From: Flavobacteriales bacterium
Lineage (GTDB): Bacteria > Bacteroidota > Bacteroidia > Flavobacteriales > Schleiferiaceae
Assembly (NCBI GenBank): GCA_017795025.1
Contig: CP051243.1
Span: forward strand, 682,001-746,000
DNA length: 64,000 nucleotides
Direction of reading: 5' to 3'
The notes under the pieces were generated by a model. That model made no database searches, was not told where the DNA came from, and saw nothing but the letters and a program-made list of their open reading frames with translations. Positions 8,673 to 17,620 of the stretch are shown in pieces (positions within the stretch are counted from its first letter, which is position 1; each line of letters begins with the position of its first letter). A program made the translations under genes and the position numbers.

Positions 8673-10744
8673 ATCATCAGGGATTAAAAATTGCGCTTCA
8701 AGAAACGCTTAAGATGCTCAATGGCTTACCTGTGGAGCCCTCGTCGGAGCTAAATCAAGAATGGCTAGGCAAAGCTATTGAAACGGCTTTCGGAATAAGT
8801 AGCTTTAATAAGCTTGGCAGTTTAGTGCCTTTGCCATCTATTTTTAGCAGTCTTAGCCTTAAAGAAAATGGATCCGACTTATTGTATCTTCCTGCTAGTC
8901 CCATTAAACTTGCGCTAGACCATCCGCAGGCTTTAAAGCCAGAGGTAAGGATAAAGCTCTCTGAAGTACTAGAAAGGGTGACTGAACTCGAGAGCTTTAG
9001 TCAGGCCCTAAATTATATTGATTACAGCTTAAGTAATGTCACTTTAGCAGGAATTAGCGAAGGGCAACCGGTTGGTCTTTCCAAACATATTAGGCTGTGT
9101 TTGGCAATTTATACCTGTTTATCCCAATCCCAAGGATTCTTGTTTATTGGGGGCGATTTATCGGGGGTACAATCCTATCTCTACAATGTTATTTCCACTG
9201 AAGCTTCAAAAAACTTAAAGGGCCGGTCATTTTATTTACAGTTGCTCACCGAAAATGTGCTTCATCTTTTACTAGAAGAATTAGGATTGAGCCGCACCCA
9301 ATTGATTTATAATTCGGGGGGTAGTTTCTATTTAATTGCACCTGAGAGCGCCGATGTGCTTGAAACCATTAACAAGATTAGGAATCGAATTCAGGTTCAA
9401 TTGTATAAAGAGCATCAAACCGATCTCTTCTTAGCTCTTGAAGCCGTATCATTCCCGGTGCAGGATTTGCAGGAAAGCGGCGTGTCCTCAAAAGTTTGGC
9501 AAGCTTTGGCAAAAAAATTAGCGAAGGCCAAATCCCAACGCTATGCTAATTTAATTGAATCGAAGTTTGAGACTGTTTTTGGAATTAAAGAAATTGCTTC
9601 TAATAGAATTGATGCCATCACCGGCGAGATCATTAATCCAGGTGATTCTTTTAGCGAACTAAAAAAGAAAGGTTCTGATACAGAAGCGCGCTTTATTCTA
9701 GCGAAGACTGAGGCACAGATTGGATTAGCTAAAAGCTTGAATCGCGCTAAATATTGGAACATTCAACCCTTTACCGACCATGCTAAGGAAGGCTTTTCTC
9801 GGCCGGACCTAGGTTTAACCAATATTTTTCAGAAGTCAACGGTAGGTAGAAATCTTAAGTTCAATGACCCTAATCCCGAGAATGAATGGTTCTTGTTTGG
9901 TGGGAATTCCTATCCACAAGATGAGGATGGGCATCCTATTACCTTGGACAAACTAGTTGAGACTAAAGGAGCCGATGGAATCGCGAGACTGGGAATTCTT
10001 CGAATGGATGTAGATAATCTCGGTATGCTCTTTAAGCAAGGACTGGGAGATAAGGCCTCATTTGCGGCCTTTTCGGAGCTCAGCTTTAGGCTTGATCAGT
10101 TCTTTAAGGGGCATTTAAACGTAATTCGAGACCGAAGCCAGCATCGCAAGGAAAGCACCTATATCATTTATTCCGGGGGGGATGATTTGTTTTTAGTTGG
10201 ACAGTGGGCGGAGTTACTTGCCTTTGCCGAAGAAATCCAACAGGAATTTAAGGCTTGGACGGCGGGTAATCCTGCATTGAGCATTAGTGGTGGACTAGCT
10301 TTAGTTAAGCCAAGCTATCCCATTTCTAAAGCAGCCGATCTTTCTGGGGAGTACGAGCAGAAGGCAAAATCTTTTACACACCCAATTACCGGAAAGCAAA
10401 AAGATGCCTTAACACTATTCGGCATTCCTTTGGCTTGGTCTGAGATGGATGAGGTTCGTAAATGGATGGCGTTTTGGAAGGAAGGTTTGACTGTAAAATC
10501 GCTCTCTCATTCCTTTTTATACCGGCTGTATCAATTTAGGGATCAGAAAAATAGTAATGGACCTGAACAGTTTTCATGGCAATGGAACGCTACTTATCTC
10601 TTAGCAAGACAGAAAAAGGATAAGCGTATTAAGCCCGAAGACTACGAGCAAATCTTAAGCCTAATCGTAAATGGTAAAGGCAATTATCGCGCGCTTGACC
10701 TAGCCTGTATTGGGGCTAGATGGGCCGAATTACTAATTCGTTAA
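8669..10744 (+). CDS. cas10: Cas10/Csm1, cyclic-oligoadenylate synthase subunit lacking HD
   Basis: 691 aa, the large subunit of the type III-A complex. The first palm domain shows GGDLSGVQSYLYNV (161-174). The second shows LGILRMDVDNLG (441-452) and the catalytic SGGDD (502-506), so conversion of ATP to cyclic oligoadenylate should work. No HD motif is present in the N-terminal region, which is short, so the target-activated ssDNase activity is probably missing. The spot where Csm1 usually has a CxxC zinc ribbon reads DAITGEIINPGD (315-326), without cysteines. The protein has very few cysteines in total. The signalling output must therefore rest on Csm6. Confidence 0.95.
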   Translation: MNHQGLKIALQETLKMLNGLPVEPSSELNQEWLGKAIETAFGISSFNKLGSLVPLPSIFSSLSLKENGSDLLYLPASPIKLALDHPQALKPEVRIKLSEVLERVTELESFSQALNYIDYSLSNVTLAGISEGQPVGLSKHIRLCLAIYTCLSQSQGFLFIGGDLSGVQSYLYNVISTEASKNLKGRSFYLQLLTENVLHLLLEELGLSRTQLIYNSGGSFYLIAPESADVLETINKIRNRIQVQLYKEHQTDLFLALEAVSFPVQDLQESGVSSKVWQALAKKLAKAKSQRYANLIESKFETVFGIKEIASNRIDAITGEIINPGDSFSELKKKGSDTEARFILAKTEAQIGLAKSLNRAKYWNIQPFTDHAKEGFSRPDLGLTNIFQKSTVGRNLKFNDPNPENEWFLFGGNSYPQDEDGHPITLDKLVETKGADGIARLGILRMDVDNLGMLFKQGLGDKASFAAFSELSFRLDQFFKGHLNVIRDRSQHRKESTYIIYSGGDDLFLVGQWAELLAFAEEIQQEFKAWTAGNPALSISGGLALVKPSYPISKAADLSGEYEQKAKSFTHPITGKQKDALTLFGIPLAWSEMDEVRKWMAFWKEGLTVKSLSHSFLYRLYQFRDQKNSNGPEQFSWQWNATYLLARQKKDKRIKPEDYEQILSLIVNGKGNYRALDLACIGARWAELLIR

Positions 10745-10764
10745 AACATTTTTAATCAATCATC

Positions 10765-11139
10765 ATGACAAAAATCGAAGTGAACTGGATCCGCGAAGGG
10801 ATCACACAAGAAACGGTGGATTGGGCACAGGAAACAGGTAAAAGACTAGCTGATGGCCATGACAGACTAAGCACTAGTCAGCTAAGAAAATTCTTTGGCG
10901 AACTCCGGCGAATTCAAGCCTTGGGCTATGAAAACGCTAAATCTGATTTTATCCTGTTACAGGCTAAACTGGCTTACACGGTAGCTCGCCAAGACCGCAG
11001 AAAATCAGGGAAAATAAAAGAATTCTCAGAAATAATTTCGGGTGGAATTCGCGAAGTGCATTCCAGCGAGGATTACAAAAACTTTATTGATGTGGTTGAG
11101 GCCTTAGTAGCTTATCATAAAATGTACGAAAACAGTTAA
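10765..11139 (+). CDS. csm2: Csm2 small subunit
   Basis: 124 aa, predicted all-helical. The sequence has the Csm2 pattern: LSTSQLRKFFGELRRIQ, followed by LLQAKLAYTVARQ and a C-terminal FIDVVEALVAYHKMYE. It forms the inner filament of the complex beside Csm3. It lies 20 bases after cas10 and 10 bases before csm3 in the same operon. Confidence 0.9.
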   Translation: MTKIEVNWIREGITQETVDWAQETGKRLADGHDRLSTSQLRKFFGELRRIQALGYENAKSDFILLQAKLAYTVARQDRRKSGKIKEFSEIISGGIREVHSSEDYKNFIDVVEALVAYHKMYENS

Positions 11140-11149
11140 AATATTTAAA

Positions 11150-11809
11150 ATGAGAAAGTTAAGTCATAAATTAATCATAGATGGTCAAATAAAACTGCTT
11201 ACCGGCATGCATATCGGAGGGAGTAAGGATAGCGTTGGTATAGGCGATGTAGATAGCCCAGTTATTCGGCAAACCCTAAATCAAGAGCCTTACATTCCAG
11301 GGAGCTCCTTAAAAGGGAAAATACGCTGTCTCTTGCAGCTGATGGATGGTGAAATGGACGAGCGTGCTCGTGAAGGAAGCCGTATTTGCACTCTTTTTGG
11401 CGCGATGGATGGTAAAAACAAGGAACCAGGAAATCCATCACGTTTAATCGTAAGGGATTCCTATCTCACCGAAGCTTCCAGTAAGCGATTATTAGAATCA
11501 GCTCATACCGATATGCCCTTTTCAGAGATTAAAACGGAGAACCGAATTTTAAGGGTGGAAGGTAAGGCAGAACATCCTAGGCAAATTGAGCGCGTACCTG
11601 CAGGTGTTTCCTTTGGATTAAGCCTTGTTCTCAACGTCTTTGAAGGTGACCAGGAAACGGATTTACTCGGTACCTTGAAAGCTGGTTTGAAAGCACTACA
11701 AGATGATTACATTGGTGGAAACGGCAGCCGGGGTTACGGACAATTGGAGGTTCATATTGATTGGAGCAAGGTTGAAACGCGCAATGCCGCCTATTACATG
11801 CAGTCATGA
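11150..11809 (+). CDS. csm3: Csm3 backbone RNase subunit (Cas7-like)
   Basis: 219 aa. The motif GIGDVDSPVIR (30-40) contains the catalytic aspartate (Asp35 aligns with the IDSPVIRD aspartate known to cut target RNA). YIPGSSLKGKIR and the glycine-rich GGNGSRGYGQLEV are standard RAMP elements. It should form the filament that holds crRNA and cut bound target RNA every six bases. It overlaps csm4 by four bases. Confidence 0.95.
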   Translation: MRKLSHKLIIDGQIKLLTGMHIGGSKDSVGIGDVDSPVIRQTLNQEPYIPGSSLKGKIRCLLQLMDGEMDERAREGSRICTLFGAMDGKNKEPGNPSRLIVRDSYLTEASSKRLLESAHTDMPFSEIKTENRILRVEGKAEHPRQIERVPAGVSFGLSLVLNVFEGDQETDLLGTLKAGLKALQDDYIGGNGSRGYGQLEVHIDWSKVETRNAAYYMQS

Positions 11810-12804
11810 AAACCAAGTTCCATCTTTTCGAATTGTTTTTCCCGCATGGCTTGCACCTAAGTCGTGGTCCCCAAAATACCGATCATAGTCATCCTTATTT
11901 GCACTCCGATGCCATCTTAGCTGCCTTGATGCAGGTTTACAGTCAATGGGGCTTGGACCCGGAAGACCTGAAGAGTATGGTTTTGAGTAGTGCCTTTCCC
12001 TTAGTTAAAGATGGGCAGAAAACCCACTATTTTTTTCCAAAAGTTTTCTTTCCAGAGGTAAAGGGCTTTGATGAGGAAAAGGGCTTTGCCAAGAAGCTTA
12101 AGAAAATAGCCTGGTTGGATTACGAATCTTTTGAAGCGCTTGCTAATGGTAAATTTCAATTTATGGAGACTGCATTAAAAGATTCCTATTATTCTAATGG
12201 CCCAAGGCCACTGATGCAGAGTAATATACGCTTGCGTACGCGAGTAGGTAGAGATCAGGAGGACACACGCCCTTATTATATTGATGAACTCAATTTTTCG
12301 GCCGAAAGTGGTTTATACTTCCTGTGTTATAATCTTGATGCCGCTCAATTAAAGCAATTGCGAACCGCTTTACGAATGCTCAAAGACTCTGGTATCGGAA
12401 CCGATCGCAGCGTAGGGAAAGGTAACTTTTATTTTACGGAGACTGATTTAGAATTGAATCTTCCAGATCAGGCGAATTACGCTTTAAACTTGGGTGTTTT
12501 CCTTCCCAACAACTTAGAAGAGTGGAAACAGTTAACCCAAACCGAAAACCATCGCTATGAACTCCTGCAGCGTGGAGGCTGGTTTGATGGGTCGAGCGCT
12601 TTTATAGGCCGCAGGAAAAATTCGGTTAACATGATTCGAGAGGGCGGATTATGGTCCAATCCACAAGGTAGTGGCTTATTGGTAAGGGGTCGTGTGGCTG
12701 ATTTAGCGCCTCAGAGTTTAATTAAAGAAGGGCTCGGTCACCCGGTTTACCGAAGTGGTAAAAGCTTATTCATTCCTTTAAATCTAGAACCCTATGAACT
12801 ATAA
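11806..12804 (+). CDS. csm4: Csm4 (Cas5-like) crRNA-tag binding subunit
   Basis: 332 aa. LHSDAILAALMQVY near residue 30 matches the HSD-LFSAL element of Csm4, and GIGTDRSVGKGNFYF matches its glycine-rich loop. It should hold the 5' tag of crRNA and contact Cas10. Start ATG overlaps the csm3 stop. It overlaps csm5 by 11 bases. Confidence 0.93.
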   Translation: MKTKFHLFELFFPHGLHLSRGPQNTDHSHPYLHSDAILAALMQVYSQWGLDPEDLKSMVLSSAFPLVKDGQKTHYFFPKVFFPEVKGFDEEKGFAKKLKKIAWLDYESFEALANGKFQFMETALKDSYYSNGPRPLMQSNIRLRTRVGRDQEDTRPYYIDELNFSAESGLYFLCYNLDAAQLKQLRTALRMLKDSGIGTDRSVGKGNFYFTETDLELNLPDQANYALNLGVFLPNNLEEWKQLTQTENHRYELLQRGGWFDGSSAFIGRRKNSVNMIREGGLWSNPQGSGLLVRGRVADLAPQSLIKEGLGHPVYRSGKSLFIPLNLEPYEL

Positions 12805-13936
12805 AGTAAGCTATCAAAGTTTGACTCCAATCCATGTTGGCACGGGTGAAGATTTACATTTGGGTATAGAATTCACGAAACACAGCCAAGGGGAAAATGA
12901 CTTCTTAGGTATCTGGGATATAAAGAAGCTTCAAGGGGCGATGCAGGATTCCCAATTTGATCGAATGATTCGCATTTTGGCTTCCGGCGAATCACCGGAG
13001 GATTATCTGAAAGAGATTATTCCAAGGAAGGAGTGGGGGGCCTTATTTAGTCGGAAAATGCAACTAGTAGATTCCTTGAAGCCTACTTTAAAGCCTCATA
13101 TTCATACCGGTTTGGGTAAGGTTTATTTACCAGGAAGTGCGCTTAAAGGTGCGATTATGACGGGTATTATGGCTAAAGAAGCCGAGAAGATTCCTCAAAC
13201 ACTTTTAGTAGGACTAAAAAGAAGGGAGCTGGAGCAGGTAATATGGCGGCAAACCGTCGGCGATAATATGTCGTATTCCCCAGGCCGGTTTTTAAAGGTT
13301 GGGGATGTTGATTTTAGCGGTTATCAAACACAAGCCTGGTTAGGCTCGGTCCTAAATCTTAACCACGAAAAACTATATGAGTGGAAAAAGGGTACTGATC
13401 AGATGATAGAGTGCATTCCTTATCTCGCAACAGCCGAGGGTAAGGTGGCCTTTGATCTCATCGCTTTGGAGACGGCTGAAAAGTATCCTGATAAACGTAA
13501 TAATCGTCATAAAGTGAAGCTAAGTACTTACCTTAATGATTTAGCTAAGTTCACCCAGGTCCTTAATCAGGGTCAATTATATTGGCTGGAGAAGGAATTA
13601 AAATTCATTAACAACTACAATGGCCAAAATAAATCAGAAGAGGATGCCTTGTTTCAATATGGTAATGATTTAAAAGAAATTATAAAAGGGATAAGCGAGC
13701 TAGGAAAAAACCAAGCAATTATTAGGGTTGGCGCAGGAAGTGGTTATAAATCCTTGAGTGGAAATCTCCTAGAACGCCTGGAGCAGGCAGGAGCTATTAG
13801 TACATCAGCCCATAGTCAAATGATTGAAGGATTAAGAGGTGCTAAGTATCGTAATATGCCCTTTCCAAAAACCCGTAAGGTATTTAAAGATGGGGTGGCT
13901 TGGGGTTTCTTAAAAATGACCTTCCATGAAAGCTAA
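12794..13936 (+). CDS. csm5: Csm5 RAMP subunit
   Basis: 380 aa. The N-terminus YQSLTPIHVGTGED and the motif VYLPGSALKGAIMTGI are typical of Csm5, which caps the filament at the crRNA 3' end and helps trim it. It overlaps csm4 and csm6 by 11 bases each, a tightly packed operon. Confidence 0.93.
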   Translation: MNYKVSYQSLTPIHVGTGEDLHLGIEFTKHSQGENDFLGIWDIKKLQGAMQDSQFDRMIRILASGESPEDYLKEIIPRKEWGALFSRKMQLVDSLKPTLKPHIHTGLGKVYLPGSALKGAIMTGIMAKEAEKIPQTLLVGLKRRELEQVIWRQTVGDNMSYSPGRFLKVGDVDFSGYQTQAWLGSVLNLNHEKLYEWKKGTDQMIECIPYLATAEGKVAFDLIALETAEKYPDKRNNRHKVKLSTYLNDLAKFTQVLNQGQLYWLEKELKFINNYNGQNKSEEDALFQYGNDLKEIIKGISELGKNQAIIRVGAGSGYKSLSGNLLERLEQAGAISTSAHSQMIEGLRGAKYRNMPFPKTRKVFKDGVAWGFLKMTFHES

Positions 13937-15386
13937 ACTGATTATCACCCTCGGAACGCGGGATTTGCAAATAAAGCCTGAGGCAGAAGCTAAATATAAA
14001 GGTGAAATTTTTAGGGATGCCACAGGCAGAGTAAACAATCAAATTCCGAAATACGCTAGGGAATTCGGTGCCTATCTTCTAGAGGTTCAGGAAGACATAC
14101 CTGATGAAGTGGATATCGATGATTTTAAGCTCCCGATGCTCAAAGCAGCATTGGAATACATAGGGCAAAAGGAATCAACATTTGACCTGGTATTTATCGC
14201 TACCAATCAAGAAAAGAATGAGGCTAATGTTCGATATTGGAAACAAGACAGCATTCATATAGCCACGTTCTTACAAAAATTGATTTCGGAGGCGGTGAAT
14301 GGCAATATTGAGGTCGTTTCCATTGGGGGTTCACACATTCAAGAAATGGGTGCAATCTATAACCAAATGCGCGATGAGCTCTTTTTAGATGAGGCTTCGC
14401 CTATATACCCCCAATCTGCTGAGCGCTTTTATGTAATGCCCCAGGGAGGAATAGATTCTATAAATACCAGTCTTTTACTTAACGGTATTGAGTTTTACCA
14501 CGAAGCTATCTTTTTAAGAAAATCTGAATCATCCGATAAGGCTGAAGAGCAAATATTTCCCTTACAGCATAAGCAAAGAATGCTAAAGAGCAATATAGAG
14601 CGACTCTTAGACTCCCATCAATTTTACGCAGTTTCCAAACTACTTCCGCAGGATTCCGATGCCTATAAACTAGCTAGTTTTGCTCATAGACGCTATATTT
14701 TAGACCACGAGGCTGCTTGGCAACTTTGGAGTGAAATTAATTCCAATAAGGATTTTTTAACGGAAAATGTTGAATTTAAAAAGGCCGTAGGACTTTCCAA
14801 TGATCGAAACCATGTTTTACATGCTAAGATTAAGGATATTCTGCTTTCCACAAAAGTGGACTATGAAAATGGAGATTATAGCGGGGCATTAATGAAGTTA
14901 TTTATCCTCCAAGAAAACTTCATGGACTATTTACTCCGGGATTTTTTACCACCACTGAGTGAAATATTTAATCCATACTTACCTAAGGAAGCTATTAATA
15001 AGGACTGGGAGCTCGAGATTAAAAGGATTAAAAGTCTCCTTGGTAAAAAAAACATCAAGGAGGTTTACCTTAAGAACCCTAGTCCTAATGCGTATAAGTC
15101 AATATGGAACGCTCTGGTTACAAAAGACTACATATCAGTTTCAAATAAGCAACATGATCTTGTAAATAACTGTTGGAAATTGCTTAATAAGCTGAAAGGA
15201 TTGAGAAATAAACTTACACACGGAGGTATAGGTGCTTCTAAATCGCTTTTAGACCAAACGGTGGTAAGCTGTTCAGTAAATATGAATAATATGGATGATC
15301 TTTTTAAGTCTTTGTCTAAGTTGTACGGAGTGCAAGGACAGGGGCATTTCGATCTTTTACGAAAAGAGATTCTAAGGAGTCTCTAG
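13926..15386 (+). CDS. csm6: Csm6, CARF-HEPN ribonuclease activated by cyclic oligoadenylate
   Basis: 486 aa. The N-terminal CARF half begins LIITLGTRDLQ (5-15), with FDLVFIATNQ (86-95), VVSIGGSHIQ (130-139) and MPQGGIDSINTSLL (171-184) as ligand-pocket strands. The C-terminal HEPN domain carries the R-x4-H motif RNKLTH (Arg427, His432). It should cut RNA non-specifically once Cas10 makes its second messenger. Last gene of the effector operon; 75 bases separate it from the next gene. Confidence 0.93.
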   Translation: MKAKLIITLGTRDLQIKPEAEAKYKGEIFRDATGRVNNQIPKYAREFGAYLLEVQEDIPDEVDIDDFKLPMLKAALEYIGQKESTFDLVFIATNQEKNEANVRYWKQDSIHIATFLQKLISEAVNGNIEVVSIGGSHIQEMGAIYNQMRDELFLDEASPIYPQSAERFYVMPQGGIDSINTSLLLNGIEFYHEAIFLRKSESSDKAEEQIFPLQHKQRMLKSNIERLLDSHQFYAVSKLLPQDSDAYKLASFAHRRYILDHEAAWQLWSEINSNKDFLTENVEFKKAVGLSNDRNHVLHAKIKDILLSTKVDYENGDYSGALMKLFILQENFMDYLLRDFLPPLSEIFNPYLPKEAINKDWELEIKRIKSLLGKKNIKEVYLKNPSPNAYKSIWNALVTKDYISVSNKQHDLVNNCWKLLNKLKGLRNKLTHGGIGASKSLLDQTVVSCSVNMNNMDDLFKSLSKLYGVQGQGHFDLLRKEILRSL

Positions 15387-15461
15387 TTTCTCGACAAACC
15401 ACGCAACACCCCTTCGCGCTTTCATCAGACCTTTGGCTTGTAAACAAAAACTAAACAAGCA
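15387..15461 (+). promoter_or_regulatory. Gap between effector and adaptation operons
   Basis: 75 non-coding bases. No terminator hairpin is visible, so some read-through from csm6 is possible. A separate promoter could lie here, but no clear -7 element was found. Confidence 0.3.
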
Positions 15462-15848
15462 ATGTCTGATTCCCTAACCGTTGGCCTTCAATACCGCAAA
15501 AACCCATTGAGTCTTACCGATGGTGGGGTAGTGGTTTCTATTGAGCGCGGCGACGGGTTTCGATTAGACTACCCCAACATTAAATATCCTCAGGCTTACG
15601 TCCGCAAAGTGGTCGCTAATCAGCTTGGACTAGACCTGGACGAAGTCCATCAATTAGCATATATGCCGGAGTACCACGACGAAATTAAAAAGGTGGTGCG
15701 CCGCATCTGGATTGATGACGAACTTTTATGGGAGCAAACTGATCAAGATATTCCTTGGTTGGAGCGCCGCAATGATAGGCTGCCTAGCCAAAGAATAACT
15801 GCTGCCCAGCGCAGAACGGCACTGGCGGCTGTAATGAGCGACTTATAA
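15462..15848 (+). CDS. Unknown 128-aa protein leading the adaptation operon
   Basis: No recognised family and no membrane segment. The N-terminal half is strand-like (SLTDGGVVVSIERGDGFRLDY); the rest is helical and charged (KKVVRRIWIDDELLW, QRITAAQRRTALAAVM). It lies 8 bases before the Pif1-like gene, so the two are almost certainly co-transcribed and, through overlaps, with cas1, CAPP and cas2. Its place suggests a partner of the helicase or of spacer capture. It might instead be an unrelated passenger. Confidence 0.7.
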   Translation: MSDSLTVGLQYRKNPLSLTDGGVVVSIERGDGFRLDYPNIKYPQAYVRKVVANQLGLDLDEVHQLAYMPEYHDEIKKVVRRIWIDDELLWEQTDQDIPWLERRNDRLPSQRITAAQRRTALAAVMSDL

Positions 15849-15856
15849 TTTACACC

Positions 15857-17620
15857 ATGCCGAACCTAGACCGAAATAACCAATTTGATCTTGCCTTTCG
15901 CTTTCTTAACGAAACGAATCGGTCTATTTTTCTAACCGGTAAAGCCGGTACGGGAAAAACCACCTTCTTGCGTAAAGCGGTGGCCGAGTCTGAAAAGGAG
16001 ATTGTGGTATTAGCCCCAACCGGAATAGCGGCTTTAAATGCTGGAGGCCAAACCTTACATTCTTTTTTCAGATTGCCTTTTCAACCTTTTCTTCTAACCG
16101 ATATGCGCTTTATGGCGCCTTTTCAGCAGCAGAAGGCTTATGGTTTTCGGGATAAGGAAAATATCTATTCATCTTTAAGTTATACCGCTAATCATCGCGA
16201 AGCCCTAAACAAAGTAGAGACCATTATTATTGATGAAATTAGCATGGTGCGAGCCGATATTTTGGATATGATTGATCGTATTCTTAGGGTTTATCGTGGT
16301 CGGATGCGGACTCCTTTTGGTGGCGTGCAAATGGTATTAATTGGTGACCCCTTCCAACTTCCTCCAGTGCTTAAAAAGGATGATCAAAAAATGCTTTCGG
16401 AGCTCTATCCTGATGGCACTGCTTTTTTTAATAGTTTCATTTTTAAACGAATGATGGATCAAAAGCATTTGTTGTCCATCGAGTTGAAACAGGTTTATCG
16501 TCAAAGTGATGCGCAATTAATCGCGCTCTTAAATCGCATTCGTGGAGGAGAGCATAATGCTGCCGATATGCAACACGTCAATGAGCGCCTCGTTAAGGTT
16601 CCGGAAGAAGAAAAGCTAGGTTTGGTAGAATTGGCCGCTTTAAACAGCCAAGCGGAAAAAACCAATCGTACTAATTTAGAAGCCTTAGATACTCCGCTAT
16701 ATAGCTATGAGGGCCGTCAAAGTGGGGATATAAAGATTAAGGATTTACCCTGCGAGGCGGTTTTGCATTTAAAAGTTGGAGCCCAAGTAGTATTTATTCG
16801 TAATCATGCTCGTGTCGAGTTTGTGAATGGTACGGTAGGGATCGTAAAAGAATTAGCTGAGGATAAAATTGTGGTTCAGATCAAAGAACGGGAAGTGGAC
16901 GTAGAACCTTATACCTGGGAGAATAATAAGTACAGTTGGAGCGAGAACGCCAAAAAGATTTATAAGGAATTAAAAGGTAGCTTCAGTCAATTCCCCCTCA
17001 AATTAGCCTGGGCGATTACAGTTCATAAAAGCCAGGGCTTAAGTCTAGATAAGGCTTTGCTTAACTTGGGTCAGTCTTTTACCTACGGACAGGTTTACGT
17101 AGCCTTAAGTCGTTGTAAAACTTGGGAAGGTCTTTATTTGAAAGCACCCTTACAAGCCCAACGCATTAAGACCGATCCCAAGGTGCTGCGATTTATGAGT
17201 ACCTTTCCTGATCAAGAATCTTTGATGAACTCCTATCTGCAGGCCAATGCCGAGTATTATTACCATTGGGCTTGGAGAAAAATGTTGGGCGGTGCTTGGC
17301 CTGAAGCCTTGGCTAATTTTAATAATGCCATTTCAGTTTATCCCTTGTGTTTAGCGGATTTTAAGCTAAAACGCGCATTTAGCATTTTCTGTAAACGTTA
17401 CGAAGCAGGCAAAATCAGTGGCGTAAACACCTCACAGGGGTCAAAGAAGCTGATGGAAGCTTGGTCCATTCTAGTGGCTTTTGAAGCTCGGGTTGATAAT
17501 TGCTCAGTTTTGGGGCTTTTAAGCGATAAATGGGCTAATTCACGATGGCAAGCCCCCGTAGGCTTCACGGATAAAGAATCCGAAGCTTTTTTAATCCTAG
17601 AAAGCTTATTCAAACCATGA
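15857..17620 (+). CDS. Pif1-like superfamily 1B DNA helicase
   Basis: 587 aa. Walker A GKAGTGKT (28-35), APTGIAALNAGGQTLHSFF (53-71), Walker B IIIDEISM (123-130), LIGDPFQLPPV (161-171), LKQVYRQSD (210-218) and the C-terminal VHKSQGLSL plus GQVYVALSR (389-419) are the complete Pif1/RecD2-type motif set. A C-terminal extension of about 120 residues contains a TPR-like stretch (WPEALANFNNAISVYPLCLADFKLKRAFSI). The stop overlaps the cas1 start by four bases (ATGA), so translation of the two is coupled. A role in unwinding DNA during spacer capture or gap filling is inferred from this coupling; Pif1 helicases are otherwise common in Bacteroidota. Confidence 0.9.
   Translation: MPNLDRNNQFDLAFRFLNETNRSIFLTGKAGTGKTTFLRKAVAESEKEIVVLAPTGIAALNAGGQTLHSFFRLPFQPFLLTDMRFMAPFQQQKAYGFRDKENIYSSLSYTANHREALNKVETIIIDEISMVRADILDMIDRILRVYRGRMRTPFGGVQMVLIGDPFQLPPVLKKDDQKMLSELYPDGTAFFNSFIFKRMMDQKHLLSIELKQVYRQSDAQLIALLNRIRGGEHNAADMQHVNERLVKVPEEEKLGLVELAALNSQAEKTNRTNLEALDTPLYSYEGRQSGDIKIKDLPCEAVLHLKVGAQVVFIRNHARVEFVNGTVGIVKELAEDKIVVQIKEREVDVEPYTWENNKYSWSENAKKIYKELKGSFSQFPLKLAWAITVHKSQGLSLDKALLNLGQSFTYGQVYVALSRCKTWEGLYLKAPLQAQRIKTDPKVLRFMSTFPDQESLMNSYLQANAEYYYHWAWRKMLGGAWPEALANFNNAISVYPLCLADFKLKRAFSIFCKRYEAGKISGVNTSQGSKKLMEAWSILVAFEARVDNCSVLGLLSDKWANSRWQAPVGFTDKESEAFLILESLFKP

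Noticed and set aside
8669-9300. Possible HD nuclease domain in Cas10 (DHP near residue 84)
   Set aside because: The residue is not followed by the HD-x-GK pattern and lies in a loop-like Pro-rich stretch.
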